Shown in pieces: positions 34,383 to 45,295 of a stretch of 64,000 nt of DNA. The stretch comes from Marinobacter changyiensis (GTDB taxonomy: Bacteria; Pseudomonadota; Gammaproteobacteria; Pseudomonadales; Oleiphilaceae). The stretch spans positions 1 to 64,000 of the forward strand of contig NZ_VZZZ01000003.1 of NCBI RefSeq assembly GCF_009193265.1. Reading direction: 5' to 3'. Every line of letters starts with the position of its first letter. Position 1 is the stretch's first letter. The notes beneath the pieces were generated by a model. It saw nothing but the letters and a program-made list of their open reading frames with translations. It made no database searches and was not told the DNA's origin. The position numbers and the translations under genes were made by a program.

Positions 34383-34838
34383 ATGGCTAACATTACCCGC
34401 TGGAACCCGATCAGTGAGCTTGATGACCTGATGAGCCGTTATAACCGGCTACTTGGCCTGACACCCGGCAGCGAAGGGCCGGGAGGAAAAGACCTGTTCA
34501 GCAGCAGCGACTGGACGCCGGCCGTGGATATCAAGGAAACTCCGGAGGCCTTCAATATCGAGGCGGAACTACCGGGTATGTCCAAGGACGACGTCAAAGT
34601 CACAGTACAGAACGGCGTCTTGAGCATTCAGGGTGAACGCAAGCACGAGGAAGAGACCAAGGACAAGAAACAGCACCGCATTGAGCGGTTCTATGGCCGA
34701 TTCCTGCGTCGATTTACCCTGCCCGAAAACGTCGACGAAAACAGCGTCCAGGCCAGTTTCAAGGATGGCGTTTTGTCCCTGACATTGACCAAGGCCGAGC
34801 CCGCTGAACCCAAGGCCATTGAAGTGGACGTTCAGTAA
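34383..34838 (+). CDS. Hsp20 small heat-shock protein
   Basis: The 151-residue protein has an alpha-crystallin domain from about 40 to 140: WTPAVDIKETPEAFNIEAEL, PGMSKDDVKVTV, NGVLSIQGER and FKDGVLSLTLTK. These ATP-independent chaperones hold unfolded proteins in oligomers. AGGAGG lies upstream of ATG 34383. A terminator-like hairpin follows, so it is probably a single-gene unit. Confidence 0.92.
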   Translation: MANITRWNPISELDDLMSRYNRLLGLTPGSEGPGGKDLFSSSDWTPAVDIKETPEAFNIEAELPGMSKDDVKVTVQNGVLSIQGERKHEEETKDKKQHRIERFYGRFLRRFTLPENVDENSVQASFKDGVLSLTLTKAEPAEPKAIEVDVQ

Positions 34839-34855
34839 ACCGGCACAACCAGAAA

Positions 34856-34889
34856 CGGCAGAGCCGGGCTCAGTTCCCGGTCTCTGTCG
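34856..34889 (+). terminator. Terminator hairpin after hsp20
   Basis: CGGCAGAGCCGGG pairs with CCCGGTCTCTGTCG around a CTCAGTT loop, with one bulge. It begins 17 bases after the stop codon. Confidence 0.6.
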
Positions 34890-34898
34890 TTGGTATCG

Positions 34899-35006
34899 TC
34901 AGGCTCCTTCCACATACCACTCAACGGCCATCCGGGTAACAGCCGCCGCCCCGATGCCCATGGAGCCACCGGTTACTGCTGCCACTTTGCCTTCTAATCT
35001 GTTCAT
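34899..35006 (-). pseudogene. N-terminal relic of a short-chain dehydrogenase
   Basis: On the minus strand MNRLEGKVAAVTGGSMGIGA gives the TGxxxGIG cofactor loop of an SDR enzyme. The frame then degenerates (AVTRMAVEWYVEGA) and stops after 35 codons. No further SDR sequence is visible. It is a truncated relic squeezed between hsp20 and the second PilZ gene. Confidence 0.6.
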
Positions 35007-35022
35007 AGCAATGGGCCCTGCG

Positions 35023-35382
35023 TCAGTTAGCCTGGCGGCGAACGGAAAAATACTGCCTCTGCATGTAATGCCGTTCCAGCCATTGAACCAGTGAGGCGAT
35101 GGTGAAACTGTTGTTTTCAACCCCCGAAAAATCTACACCCAGGCCATTGTCCGCTTTGCGAACGACATGGGCCTTCAGCTTCCGAAACGGATTTTCCTGC
35201 CTGTCGGGCAAGTGAAACTCCAGTTCAACTGTCTGGTTCAGCTGAATATCATCAAAATCGGTGGCAATAAAAAGTCCGTGCCTGGAGGCGTCTTTGATCA
35301 GTCCGGTGGCGACCGGTATTCTCCGCTTGTAAATCAGCAGGCCGAGTTTCCCCTGTACCCGTTTACTGAGTCTGTGTTCCAT
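35023..35382 (-). CDS. PilZ-domain protein (paralogue)
   Basis: The 119-residue protein from ATG 35382 (GGGGAAGGGG upstream) is clearly homologous along its length to the product of 33713-34111: both start MEHRLSKR, share LLIYKR, GLFIATD, LKAHVVRK and NGLGVDF, and end with a WLxxHxxxxxYFxVxRQA tail. The pair arose by duplication around the Hsp20 gene. A cyclic-di-GMP-related role is inferred from the fold only. Confidence 0.7.
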   Translation of the reverse strand: MEHRLSKRVQGKLGLLIYKRRIPVATGLIKDASRHGLFIATDFDDIQLNQTVELEFHLPDRQENPFRKLKAHVVRKADNGLGVDFSGVENNSFTIASLVQWLERHYMQRQYFSVRRQAN

Positions 35383-35550
35383 TCCCCTTCCCCTTGATGC
35401 GCACTCAATCACCTGATTGAAACCTAGTGTCAGTTGTATCGAATTAAAGACACCTCCCATTTGATCATGATCAACAACTGATCAGGCTCCATCAATTTCT
35501 TTCAGGACGGCTGGTGCATGTGCCCGCAAAGTACTACAGGGGTTCTGGTA

Positions 35551-36816
35551 TTAGAGACCATGGGGATAATCCTGCCCGAGCATCTCGGGTGTCACCAGCG
35601 TAATGCCACCTGGTGAGACGTGGAAACGCTTGCGATCTTCCGCCTCATCAACACCGATGCGGAAACCCTCGGGAATGCGGCATCCACGATCAATCACTGC
35701 ATTACGAATGTGGCAGTGGCGAGCGACATCGACGTCCGGAAACAGAACCGAGTTCTCGATACCGCTGAAGGAATGGACTTTGACCTGTGAGAACAACAGC
35801 GAATGCCTGACCGTCGCGCCGGACACAACGCACCCGCCGGCAACCATGGAGTCCACCGCCATGCCCCGACGGTTGTCGTCATCAAAGATGAACTTGGCTG
35901 GCGGCAGCTGTTCCTGATAGGTCCAGACGGGCCACTTCAAATCGTAGAGATTCAGCTCCGGGCTGATGCCAATAAGCTCAAGGTTCGCCTTCCACAAAGC
36001 ATCGATGGTCCCGACGTCCCGCCAGTAGGCCGGCCCTCCCCTGACCGGGTTCCGGAATGGAAAGGCCATTACCCGGCGGCGTCCTATGACGGAGGGAATA
36101 ATATCGTTACCGAAATCATGGGAAGACTTGCCGTCCAGCTCGTGATCACGTAGCAACTCATCGAACAGCACCTGCGTGCTGAAAACATAGATCCCCATGG
36201 ACGCCAGGGCATTGTCGGGCTGTCCGGGTATTGGATCGGGCTGGTCCGGTTTCTCGGCAAACTCGGTAATCCGCAGCTCACCATCGACGGACATGACACC
36301 GAATGCGGAAGCCTCGCCAACCGGCACTTCAATACACCCTATGGTTATGTCTGCTTCACTTTCGACATGGGCAGCCAGCATGGTGCCGTAGTCCATCTTG
36401 TAAACATGATCGCCGGCAAGGATCAGGACATATTCTGGTGCGTGGCTGCGAATAATGTCGAGGTTCTGCAAGATGGCATCCGCAGTGCCTTCATACCAGG
36501 ATGTTTCGATGCGCTGTTGGGCGGGTAACAGTTCGATAAATTCATCGAGCTCGCCCCGCAGAAACCCCCAGCCCCGCTGAATGTGTCGGATTAACGAGTG
36601 GGACTTATACTGGGTGATAACGCCCACCCGGCCAATGCCCGAGTTAATGCAGTTCGATAGAGGAAAATCGATGATCCGGAATTTACCACCAAAGGGTACC
36701 GCCGGCTTGGCGCGCCAATTGGTAAGATCATGAAGCCGGGAGCCCCGCCCCCCGGCAAGCACTAACGCCAGAGTCTGGCGAGTGAGACGACTGACGTAAC
36801 GCTTGGCCGTTTGCAT
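35551..36816 (-). CDS. glgC: Glucose-1-phosphate adenylyltransferase
   Basis: The 421-residue enzyme makes ADP-glucose from glucose-1-phosphate and ATP, the committed step of glycogen synthesis. It shows [17 protein letters not shown] (nucleotide binding), [28 protein letters not shown] and [11 protein letters not shown], plus FAEKP in the sugar-phosphate site and a C-terminal left-handed beta-helix. It is divergent from glgB-glgA-glgP, forming a complete glycogen locus. Confidence 0.95.
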   Translation of the reverse strand: MQTAKRYVSRLTRQTLALVLAGGRGSRLHDLTNWRAKPAVPFGGKFRIIDFPLSNCINSGIGRVGVITQYKSHSLIRHIQRGWGFLRGELDEFIELLPAQQRIETSWYEGTADAILQNLDIIRSHAPEYVLILAGDHVYKMDYGTMLAAHVESEADITIGCIEVPVGEASAFGVMSVDGELRITEFAEKPDQPDPIPGQPDNALASMGIYVFSTQVLFDELLRDHELDGKSSHDFGNDIIPSVIGRRRVMAFPFRNPVRGGPAYWRDVGTIDALWKANLELIGISPELNLYDLKWPVWTYQEQLPPAKFIFDDDNRRGMAVDSMVAGGCVVSGATVRHSLLFSQVKVHSFSGIENSVLFPDVDVARHCHIRNAVIDRGCRIPEGFRIGVDEAEDRKRFHVSPGGITLVTPEMLGQDYPHGL

Positions 36817-37006
36817 AGCTGCTTCCCTGACGAAACGCGCTCCCTGTGACCGGTCGGTGAATCACAGAGGCTGCCATGTTTTTGACGTCTATAATCATAC
36901 TAGAACACTACCACGGAATTTTGACATAAACTTGTCGTGGATCATTTTTTGAACAGGCTCCGTGACGTTCAATGGGAGCCCCGTCTGGTCAGGGAAAGCA
37001 GGATGT

Positions 37007-38893
37007 ATGGACAGTCCAACGCTCAGCGAATTTGATCTCCATCTTTTTTCTGAAGGCAGGCATTGGCACATCTATAACGTATTGGGCGCCCACGTCTGCA
37101 AAAAACAGGGCGTGGAGGGTGTGAGGTTCGCGGTCTGGGCTCCCCACGCACGGGCTGTCAGCGTTGTCGGCGAATTCAATCACTGGAATGCCGGAACCCA
37201 TAGCATGGGCCTGCATGAAGGCATGGGTGTGTGGTCATGCTTTGTCCCCGAGCTCAGTACCGGAACCCTTTACAAGTTCGCCATAACAACGGACACAGGT
37301 CGTCAGCTCCTGAAAACCGACCCCTATGGCCAAGCTTTTGAAATGAGGCCCGCCACCGCCGCCGTGGTGACTGAGCGCGGTCACTTCGGCTGGGGGGATG
37401 GTGACTGGATCGCCCGGCGTAGCGGGCGGAACTGGCTGGACAAGCCCATTTCCATCTATGAGGTTCATGCCGGCTCCTGGCGCCGCCATGGTTCCGGACG
37501 CTGGCTGACCTATCGCGAACTGGCCGACCAACTTGTTCCTTATGTGGAGGAGATGGGCTTTACCCACATTGAACTGCTACCCATTACCGAGCACCCACTG
37601 GATGAGTCCTGGGGCTACCAGGCCACGGGCTACTACGCGCCCACCAGCAGGTTCGGCACACCGGATGACCTGCGCTATCTGGTGGATCAGTGCCACCGGC
37701 ACAACATCGGCGTTATTCTGGATTGGGTTCCGGCGCACTTCCCGACCGATGAGCATGCCCTCGCCCGGTTTGATGGCAGTGCTCTATACGAGCATGAAGA
37801 TCCCCGTCAGGGCCGGCACCAAGACTGGGGCACCCTGATCTACAACTACGGCCGGCACGAAGTCCGGAACTTCCTGATTGGCAGCGCCCTGTTCTGGCTG
37901 GACGCCTTCCATATCGATGGCCTGCGCGTGGATGCCGTGGCCTCCATGCTCTACCTCAATTACTCTCGCAAGGAAGGCGAATGGTTGCCTAACCTCCAGG
38001 GTGGCCATGAGAATCTCGAAGCCATCGACTTTCTGAGAGAGCTGAACCGCGTCTGCCAGAGTCGTTTCCCGGGAACCCTGGTCTGCGCGGAAGAATCTAC
38101 CTCCTGGCCCCGGGTCACCCACCCCCCGGAAATCGGTGGCCTCGGGTTCAACCTGAAATGGAACATGGGCTGGATGCACGACACCCTGGATTACCTTCAG
38201 CAGGACCCTGTGTACCGCCAGTACCACCACGACAAACTGACGTTTGGCCTGACCTACGCATTTTCCGAGAATTTCCTGCTTCCACTGTCCCACGACGAGG
38301 TGGTACACGGCAAAGGCAGCCTGATCAACAAGATGTCCGGTGACGAGTGGCAGCAGCGCGCCTCGTTGCGATTGCTGCTCACCTACCTGTATGGCTATCC
38401 CGGGGCCAAGCTGCTGTTTATGGGCGGCGAATTCGGCCAGCGTCGGGAATGGAGTGAATTGCGGGAACTGGACTGGCCGTTGCTCACTGATCCTGCGCAT
38501 CGGGGTCTCAAAAAGCTGGTTCAGGACCTTAACGGTCTTTACCGACGGGAAGTGTCGCTACATGGCGAGTGTTTCCGGCCCGTAGGATTTGAATGGATCG
38601 ACTGCCACGATTCACCCCAGTCCGTCATCAGTTTGCTGCGCACGGCCAAAGGGGAAACCTCGGTGATGGTATTGAATTTCACGCCAGTTCCGAGGCATCA
38701 CTACCGTATCGGGCTACCTCAGGCCGGAACCTGGCGGGAAATCTTCAATTCGGATTCCGAATACTACGGCGGTAGTAACGTGGGCAACCCGCTTCCCCTG
38801 CCCGCTGACGAACAACCCTGGATGAACCGCAACTGGTCGTTGGAACTGACGCTGCCACCCCTGGGCGCGATTATGTTAAGGCCGGCGCCATGA
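37007..38893 (+). CDS. glgB: 1,4-alpha-glucan branching enzyme
   Basis: The enzyme transfers chains to alpha-1,6 branch points. It has an N-terminal carbohydrate-binding region (VVGEFNHWN) and a GH13 barrel with [12 protein letters not shown] (catalytic Asp), CAEESTSWP (acid Glu) and [11 protein letters not shown] start at ATG 37007, with AGGA just upstream, giving 628 residues; a GTG at 36962 would add 15. Its stop overlaps glgA (ATGA). Confidence 0.93.
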   Translation: MDSPTLSEFDLHLFSEGRHWHIYNVLGAHVCKKQGVEGVRFAVWAPHARAVSVVGEFNHWNAGTHSMGLHEGMGVWSCFVPELSTGTLYKFAITTDTGRQLLKTDPYGQAFEMRPATAAVVTERGHFGWGDGDWIARRSGRNWLDKPISIYEVHAGSWRRHGSGRWLTYRELADQLVPYVEEMGFTHIELLPITEHPLDESWGYQATGYYAPTSRFGTPDDLRYLVDQCHRHNIGVILDWVPAHFPTDEHALARFDGSALYEHEDPRQGRHQDWGTLIYNYGRHEVRNFLIGSALFWLDAFHIDGLRVDAVASMLYLNYSRKEGEWLPNLQGGHENLEAIDFLRELNRVCQSRFPGTLVCAEESTSWPRVTHPPEIGGLGFNLKWNMGWMHDTLDYLQQDPVYRQYHHDKLTFGLTYAFSENFLLPLSHDEVVHGKGSLINKMSGDEWQQRASLRLLLTYLYGYPGAKLLFMGGEFGQRREWSELRELDWPLLTDPAHRGLKKLVQDLNGLYRREVSLHGECFRPVGFEWIDCHDSPQSVISLLRTAKGETSVMVLNFTPVPRHHYRIGLPQAGTWREIFNSDSEYYGGSNVGNPLPLPADEQPWMNRNWSLELTLPPLGAIMLRPAP

Positions 38894-40353
38894 TCCCCGT
38901 ACTGTTCGTCACCAGTGAACTCTACCCTCTGGTGAAAACCGGTGGTCTTGCCGATGTCTCATCCAGCTTGCCAGAGGCACTGTGCGGGCTCGGATACGAT
39001 GTCCAGGTGCTCTTGCCGGGTTATCCGGATGCGCTGGCGGCTGCCCGGAAAGCCGGATCCCGGAGAAAAGCCCAGTTCCGGATCGGTCAATACGAAGTCA
39101 GCCTGTGGCAGACCCGGGTTCCCGGTACAGCGTTCACTCTGTGGCTGGTGGACTGTCCTCTGCTGTTCGACCGGCCTGGCAACCCCTATCAAAACGAGGA
39201 GGGTCAGGACTGGTGGGATAACGCGCACCGGTTTGAGCTGTTTGGCAGGGTCGGTGCCATGATGGCCATGGGTGAGGCCGGGCTCTCCTGGACGCCGGAC
39301 CTGGTGCACTGTAATGACTGGCAGACCGGCCTCATTCCGGTTTTTATGGCGCCTGTTTCCCGGCGGCCGGGCATCATATTCACTATCCACAACCTTGCTT
39401 ATCACGGTGTATTTCCCCATCAGACGTTTCAGGATCTGGGTTTGCCGGAGTCGCTCTGGCGCTGGGACCAGCTGGAATTCCATGGTCAACTGTCCTTCAT
39501 TAAAGGTGGCCTTGTTTTCAGCGATCGCATTACCACCGTCAGCCCCGGTTATGCCCGGGAAATCCAGACGCCGGAATTTGGTCACGGTCTTGATGGCTTG
39601 CTGCGTAGCAGGCAGGAGGCCTTGACCGGCATCCTCAATGGAATTGATGTCCGGGTATGGAACCCGCAAGAAGATCCGGAATTGACCTTCCATTACCGGC
39701 GCAACCATCTCAAGAATAAAGCCAGGTGTAAGGTCAGTCTGCAGCAAGAGCTCTGTCTTGACGTTAGTGACGGCCCCCTGCTCAGCTTCATTGGGCGTCT
39801 GGTGGAGCAAAAAGGTGTGGACTGGCTGATTTCCGTCATGCCCGAGCTACTGGAGCGACACTGCCAGTTTGTATTGCTTGGCTCCGGAGAAGCCCGCTAC
39901 GAAGCACCTCTAAAGCAACTGGCGCAGCAATGGCCCGGGCAGATGTCGCTGACGCTTGGCTACGACGAAGGGCTTGCCCATCGTATTACCGCCGGCTCCG
40001 ATATTTTCCTGATGCCGTCCCGATTCGAACCCTGCGGCCTGAACCAGATGTATAGCCTGCGCTACGGCACGGTACCGGTGGTGCACGCGGTTGGCGGATT
40101 GTCCGATACCGTCCATGATCCCCAGGATGCGGATACCAGCGTGGCCAATGGTTTCCGCTTTAGCGAGGCCAATGAGCAGTCTCTGTTGGCTGCAATAAAC
40201 CGGGCACTGGAAAGCTACAGCAACCGACAATCGTGGCGCCGGCTTCAGGATAACGGAATGGCGGCAGATTACTCCTGGCAGCAGCGGGCCCAAAGCTATG
40301 ACGACCTTTATCAAGCCATTCTCAAAGAACGTGAACAACACCAGCTGGATTAG
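38890..40353 (+). CDS. glgA: Glycogen synthase (ADP-glucose type)
   Basis: The 487-residue GT5 enzyme has the N-terminal KTGGLADV motif that binds ADP-glucose, HCNDWQTGL, the IHNLAYHG loop, and the C-terminal [18 protein letters not shown] motif with catalytic Glu. It extends alpha-1,4 glucan chains. It overlaps glgB by four bases, so they are translated together. Confidence 0.95.
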   Translation: MIPVLFVTSELYPLVKTGGLADVSSSLPEALCGLGYDVQVLLPGYPDALAAARKAGSRRKAQFRIGQYEVSLWQTRVPGTAFTLWLVDCPLLFDRPGNPYQNEEGQDWWDNAHRFELFGRVGAMMAMGEAGLSWTPDLVHCNDWQTGLIPVFMAPVSRRPGIIFTIHNLAYHGVFPHQTFQDLGLPESLWRWDQLEFHGQLSFIKGGLVFSDRITTVSPGYAREIQTPEFGHGLDGLLRSRQEALTGILNGIDVRVWNPQEDPELTFHYRRNHLKNKARCKVSLQQELCLDVSDGPLLSFIGRLVEQKGVDWLISVMPELLERHCQFVLLGSGEARYEAPLKQLAQQWPGQMSLTLGYDEGLAHRITAGSDIFLMPSRFEPCGLNQMYSLRYGTVPVVHAVGGLSDTVHDPQDADTSVANGFRFSEANEQSLLAAINRALESYSNRQSWRRLQDNGMAADYSWQQRAQSYDDLYQAILKEREQHQLD

Positions 40354-40385
40354 TGCGGGCGTGCGCCCGCCCGGAGGCAATCAAC

Positions 40386-42938
40386 ATGCAAGATGTAACC
40401 GAGTTCCGACTTGAGGCCCACCCCAGCATCCCCGAGCCCCTTGAGCGACTCGAGGAGCTGGCTACTGACCTTTTCTACAGCTGGGATTACGGGGTACGCG
40501 GCCTGTTTGCACGGCTCGATCCGGGGCTCTGGCAAAAAGTTGAGCACAATCCGAAGCTGTTTCTGCGCCGCGCGGCCCAGCAACGGCTCGACGAAGCCAG
40601 CGGGGACAGGGCCTTTCTGGCCGAGTACCGTCATGTTCTAAGCAGCTACGATGCCTATCTTGCGGCGGGATCCGGCCCGGAAGTCTCGGAAAAACTGGAT
40701 CCGGAAAGTACGTTGGTGGCGTATTTCTGTGCCGAATTCGGCTTTCACGAAAGCTTTCCCATCTACTCAGGCGGGCTTGGCATTCTTGCCGGAGACCACT
40801 GCAAGGCGGCCAGCGACCTGGCGTTACCCTTTGTGGCCGTGGGCCTGCTATATCAGCAGGGCTATTTCATCCAAAGCATTGACGCGTCGGGTCATCAGAT
40901 CGCCCGTTACAAGTCTCATTTCAGTGACGAGCTGCCGATTTCACCGGTGGAGATTGACGGCAATCCACTCAAGGTTTCCGTGCCCTTTCCGGGGCGTGCC
41001 GTGGTTGCACGGATCTGGCAAGCCCGGGTCGGGCACATAAGTCTGTACCTGCTGGATAGCCATACGGAGGAGAACACCCCCGAAGACCAGGCATTAACCC
41101 TGCAATTATACGGTGGTGACGAATCCACCCGCATTGGTCAGGAGATGTTACTGGGGATCGGGGGTGTACGTGCGCTTGAGGCACTGAATCTCAAACCTAC
41201 GGTCTGGCACATCAACGAGGGGCATGCTGCTTTTCAGATCCTTGAACGCTGCAGGAGGGCCATGACTGCAGGGCTGGGCTTCGAAGCCGCGCTGGAAGCA
41301 GTCGCCGGTGCTACCCTGTTTACCACCCACACACCTGTGTCCGCTGGCCACGACATCTTTCCACGAAACCTGGTTTATCACGCACTTGGGCACTTTCTGG
41401 AGGAGTCCGGGCTGGATTTCGACAAGGTGTTTGCCCTGGGCGCTCGCCCCGGTGCGGATACGTTCAACATGACTTACCTGGGACTGCGAGGCTCCCGCTT
41501 TCACAACGGTGTCAGCCGAATCCATGGCAGCGTCGCCTCGCAAATGGAGAGCAATGTCTGGCCCCAGGTGCCACCGGATGAAAACCCCATCGGCTACATT
41601 ACTAACGGGGTGCACGTGCCAACGTTCCTGGTACCCGAGTGGTCCAGCCTGTTCGATATCCAGGCACCAACCTGGAAGAGTGAACTGCGTAACCCTGAAT
41701 TCTGGAACTTTGTTGATCGCATTCCCGATTATCATTACTGGAGCGTCCACAAGTCACTTAAACAGCAGATGGGCGAGTTCGTTGTTCGCCGGCTCCAGCG
41801 TCAACACCTGCGCAACGGAACAGGCAGCTCAGTCACGGTACGGATGACTCAGCCGTTGATCTCGACCGACAAGGACACCCTCGTCATCGGGTTCGCACGC
41901 CGTTTTGCTACCTACAAACGCGCCACCCTGATTTTCTCGGACTTTGACCGGCTGGAGCGCATTCTTACCAACCCCGACCGCCCCGTGGTTCTGGTGTTCG
42001 CCGGCAAAGCCCACCCCAGGGACATGCCCGGCCAGCAACTGATCAGGGTAATCCACGAACTCTCCATGTCTGCCGCTCTGATGGGCCATCTGATCCTGTT
42101 GGAAGATTACGATCAGGCCATGGCCAGGCGCCTGCTCAGCGGAGTGGATGTCTGGCTGAATACGCCCGAATACCCGAAGGAAGCCAGCGGGACCTCTGGC
42201 GAAAAAGCGGCACTGAACGGTGCGCTCAACCTGAGTGTGCTGGACGGTTGGTGGGGAGAGGGCTACGACGGCAATAATGGCTGGGCTATTTCCCCCAGGG
42301 ACACCCGCCTGGATATGGAGTTCCGGAATGAGGAAGAAGCCCGGGACTTGCTCGACCTGTTGGAATTCGAGGTCGTGCCGCTGTACTACGATCGGGCGTC
42401 CCAGGGCTATTCCCAGGGCTGGGTAGCGAAGTCCAAAGCCTCCATGAAGACCATCACGCCCCGGTTTAACAGCCAGCGAATGGTCATGGACTACGTGACC
42501 AACTACTACCAGCCCGCAAGCATTCAGGGCGCAAGTCTCATGGCTGACGGTGGCAACAGGGCGATTGCCCTGGCCACCTGGAAAGCCCGGGTTCACAGTG
42601 CATGGCCAGGTGTCAGTCTGAAAATGGAGGGATGTGTGAAACAACGATGCCGCCACGATGAGACTGTCGAGTTACGGGTAGAAGCCGTATTGAATGGCCT
42701 GCAAGCCGCAGATGTGCGTGTGGAGTGCCTGGTAAGGCCTGAGTGCACCGGAACCCATGAAAAACCCGAAGCTGAATGCTTCGTGCTGGCGCCAGAAAGT
42801 GAGTCAGAGGGTCGCGCCGTTTTCGTGGCCCGGGTCTCTCCCCCTTATCCGGGCTTGCAGACGCTCAGGCTGCGGATGTATCCCTACCACCAGTCACTGA
42901 CGCATCCCCTGGAAATGGGCGCTATGCTCTGGGTTTGA
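40386..42938 (+). CDS. glgP: Alpha-glucan phosphorylase
   Basis: The 850-residue GT35 enzyme releases glucose-1-phosphate from glycogen. It belongs to the type with an N-terminal DUF3417 region (LATDLFYSWDYGVRGLF), followed by FGFHESFPIYSGGLGILAGD, HINEGHAAF, TTHTPVSAGHD and the C-terminal region EYPKEASGTSGEKAALNG. ATG 40386 has GGAGG upstream. As the last gene of the glg operon it gives the locus both synthesis and breakdown. Confidence 0.93.
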   Translation: MQDVTEFRLEAHPSIPEPLERLEELATDLFYSWDYGVRGLFARLDPGLWQKVEHNPKLFLRRAAQQRLDEASGDRAFLAEYRHVLSSYDAYLAAGSGPEVSEKLDPESTLVAYFCAEFGFHESFPIYSGGLGILAGDHCKAASDLALPFVAVGLLYQQGYFIQSIDASGHQIARYKSHFSDELPISPVEIDGNPLKVSVPFPGRAVVARIWQARVGHISLYLLDSHTEENTPEDQALTLQLYGGDESTRIGQEMLLGIGGVRALEALNLKPTVWHINEGHAAFQILERCRRAMTAGLGFEAALEAVAGATLFTTHTPVSAGHDIFPRNLVYHALGHFLEESGLDFDKVFALGARPGADTFNMTYLGLRGSRFHNGVSRIHGSVASQMESNVWPQVPPDENPIGYITNGVHVPTFLVPEWSSLFDIQAPTWKSELRNPEFWNFVDRIPDYHYWSVHKSLKQQMGEFVVRRLQRQHLRNGTGSSVTVRMTQPLISTDKDTLVIGFARRFATYKRATLIFSDFDRLERILTNPDRPVVLVFAGKAHPRDMPGQQLIRVIHELSMSAALMGHLILLEDYDQAMARRLLSGVDVWLNTPEYPKEASGTSGEKAALNGALNLSVLDGWWGEGYDGNNGWAISPRDTRLDMEFRNEEEARDLLDLLEFEVVPLYYDRASQGYSQGWVAKSKASMKTITPRFNSQRMVMDYVTNYYQPASIQGASLMADGGNRAIALATWKARVHSAWPGVSLKMEGCVKQRCRHDETVELRVEAVLNGLQAADVRVECLVRPECTGTHEKPEAECFVLAPESESEGRAVFVARVSPPYPGLQTLRLRMYPYHQSLTHPLEMGAMLWV

Positions 42939-43018
42939 GTGACTCATCGGCTCCTGTTGATCACCATGCTTCAGAGTGTTTGTTTGGTTACATCATCAGG
43001 TCAGGTAATGCCCGATTT

Positions 43019-45019
43019 TTACTCATAACCTGCAGCCCAGCTGCCGCGGCCAAACTCTGTGGCACGGGTAACTTCTGTTTCGGGAACCGCCAGCAAGTCC
43101 CCCAGTTCCCTCGGATCGTAATGAAAGACACACAAACGCGAAGCAAACTCCGCAAACGAAAGTGATGCTTCGCCATGGCGCTCACCATTACTCTGGGTCG
43201 AGCAGTTAATACCCTGGCCCCAGTCCTGGCCGCTGTCATTGTTGGGGTTGAAGAAGTAAAGGCGCATTTCGCCATCGCGATCAAGGTTGACCCGGATGAT
43301 TGTGATGGCATGACGTCCAACCAGACGCCCTCCACTATCGGTCACGGCGATACCCGCTGGTTGCGGATGGATGACGGGGATGTTGCCGTTGTAATAAGGG
43401 TGATAGCAGGCGTAAAAATGGCGGATAAAATCCTCATAGTCATGGATCTTGCCTGTTTCCCGGCTAATGACACTGAGAAAGCCATGCCCTACCCACCAGC
43501 CATACATTTCCGGGTTGATCCAGCGGTGCAGGTCGTCATCGCGTACCCCGCACAAGCGCCCCATCTCGCCATAAATGCGGTCAAGGTGAGGTATCAGAAT
43601 CAATGAAACCGGATCGACATCGGTTGGGGGCTCCTTTGCAAGGCCGGCTTCCAGGTGCTGAGAGTTGATATGTTGGCCCTCAAAACGCATGACGACGTCG
43701 TCGTCACGGGCTGCCCAGGCCACCAGTTGCAACAGAAAATCGGCATCGTTGAAGGACCACATGGAAAGGCCGATGACTGACTGACACGTCGGATTATTTC
43801 CCTGGCCCACGCCCAACGGCTGTCCCAGGAGGCTCAGCACGCCTGCCAGCAAATACACTCGCGGTGGATGCGCATCACCGAAAACCGCGTTCAGTCTGTC
43901 GGACGCCGCCTGACACAATTTCAGTTCGAGTTGCCGCCATAGACCCGCAGCTACTGGTGGGGTGAAGAGAGCGCCACGTTCAAGAAACATGGCCAGGCCA
44001 TAGACAGCCTGACTGGTTTCCGGATAAACGACCTGGTCGATCAGTTCAAACACGATCTGACGGTAGCATTGCAGCACATCGTTGCCGGTAATGCTCAGGC
44101 CCAATGCCAGGGGTATCAGGTCATCCCGGTGCCCCCGCAGGTGCCGTAACAGCATGGGATGATAAGGGGAAACCATGCCCGTCTCATGCATCCCACTGGC
44201 AAAGCCTTTCGCCTCTTCAGTCAACGCGAGCTCATCCATGGCGGGCAGTCGTTCGCCGTAGACGGCAAAGCCCGGGTCATCGCGGCAGCCAATGGTTGGG
44301 CCGAACAAAGCGCTGACAAGACGCGCTGCTTTGTGCATACCCGAGGTATCTATTTCCGGATCAAACAGGCACTTGGCTATCTGGCTGACCATCTGCTTGA
44401 TGCTGTCTGTCTGTATCGGGCGCTGCGCCAGCAAACGGCGTACTTCATCCACCAGGCTGTCGAGAATACTTTCGTAACCCAGCCTGTTGAGCAGAAACTG
44501 GTAAAGCGAATTGACGATCTCACCCAGACCTCGTGGTCGTTCCCGATCCGCCTCGCTCATCTGGCCCGATAGCAGATCCAGATTCAGCGCTGTCACCTGG
44601 GTTAAAAAGTTTCTGGCCTGTTCCGAGGAAATTCCGGGATGGCGATAATCGCCCATGGCCACGGCAAGCAGGCGAAGTTCACTCAGCGCTTCGATCGCCG
44701 TGAAGTCCGGCGCTCCCTGGCGTAGCGTTCGTACGGCGAGTGCGGGCCGCAAGATCGCAGGTTGGCCCCAGTCACCGTTGGTAAATACGCCCTTGGCTTC
44801 CATCGCCGGTACTCGGGCATACAGCGCATCCAGCCCGTCGGGTGCTTCCATCACCTGAAGTGCCGCTTCCAGTACCTCCGTATTACGCGCTGCGGGGTCG
44901 TTCAGGCGCGCAAGCGCAAGCTGTTCCAGAGCCTCGTCAAACTTTGCAACGGAACTGCCGGTATCTGAATCAGATATAGGAATATCCACAATATTGTCCT
45001 TGCTTGCTTGATACGCCAT
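43019..45019 (-). CDS. Uncharacterised protein with papain-like residue pattern
   Basis: This ~666-residue soluble protein has a helical N-terminal two-thirds. Its C-terminal part has GQGNNPTCQSVIGLS, then GRHAITIIRV, then YFFNPNNDSG. A Cys, a His starting a strand, and an Asn/Asp after another strand, in that order, is what a papain-fold cysteine peptidase would show. I do not recognise the family. ATG 45019 was chosen over TTG 45061; neither has a good ribosome site. It is divergent from the ATP-grasp gene at 45296. Confidence 0.6.
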   Translation of the reverse strand: MAYQASKDNIVDIPISDSDTGSSVAKFDEALEQLALARLNDPAARNTEVLEAALQVMEAPDGLDALYARVPAMEAKGVFTNGDWGQPAILRPALAVRTLRQGAPDFTAIEALSELRLLAVAMGDYRHPGISSEQARNFLTQVTALNLDLLSGQMSEADRERPRGLGEIVNSLYQFLLNRLGYESILDSLVDEVRRLLAQRPIQTDSIKQMVSQIAKCLFDPEIDTSGMHKAARLVSALFGPTIGCRDDPGFAVYGERLPAMDELALTEEAKGFASGMHETGMVSPYHPMLLRHLRGHRDDLIPLALGLSITGNDVLQCYRQIVFELIDQVVYPETSQAVYGLAMFLERGALFTPPVAAGLWRQLELKLCQAASDRLNAVFGDAHPPRVYLLAGVLSLLGQPLGVGQGNNPTCQSVIGLSMWSFNDADFLLQLVAWAARDDDVVMRFEGQHINSQHLEAGLAKEPPTDVDPVSLILIPHLDRIYGEMGRLCGVRDDDLHRWINPEMYGWWVGHGFLSVISRETGKIHDYEDFIRHFYACYHPYYNGNIPVIHPQPAGIAVTDSGGRLVGRHAITIIRVNLDRDGEMRLYFFNPNNDSGQDWGQGINCSTQSNGERHGEASLSFAEFASRLCVFHYDPRELGDLLAVPETEVTRATEFGRGSWAAGYE

Positions 45020-45061
45020 TTGGAATTGCTCAAAGATGCTCTTTAGGCGTTTGGGAAGCAA

Positions 45062-45295
45062 ATGATTCCGGGGCTTTCGTTTCCATTTGTAACTATACCG
45101 GCTATATTGTTACTGAAGATTGGGATGCACTGACCCGCAGTATTCGCTCGGTGAAAACCTCAAAAACCAAAGTGTTTCGCCGCTCTATTGGTCACTTAAT
45201 CCCCCTGTAAATGACACTGTCTGAATACTCAGTTTGCCTGGTGCGCTCCAATGTCGGCGTAGTTTGTCCGGGTTAACCAATAAGGATAACATTGC
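45062..45295. other. Divergent intergenic region
   Basis: The region should hold promoters for both the 43019-45019 gene and the ATP-grasp gene. An AATAAGGATAAC ribosome-site region lies just before 45296. No clear operator was found. Confidence 0.35.

Noticed and set aside
37784..38500. Minus-strand frame of 238 codons inside glgB
   Set aside because: It is a shadow of a conserved enzyme gene in GC-rich DNA, without a ribosome site or homology-like content.
41829..42656. Minus-strand frame of 275 codons inside glgP
   Set aside because: Same reason: antisense shadow of a conserved coding region.
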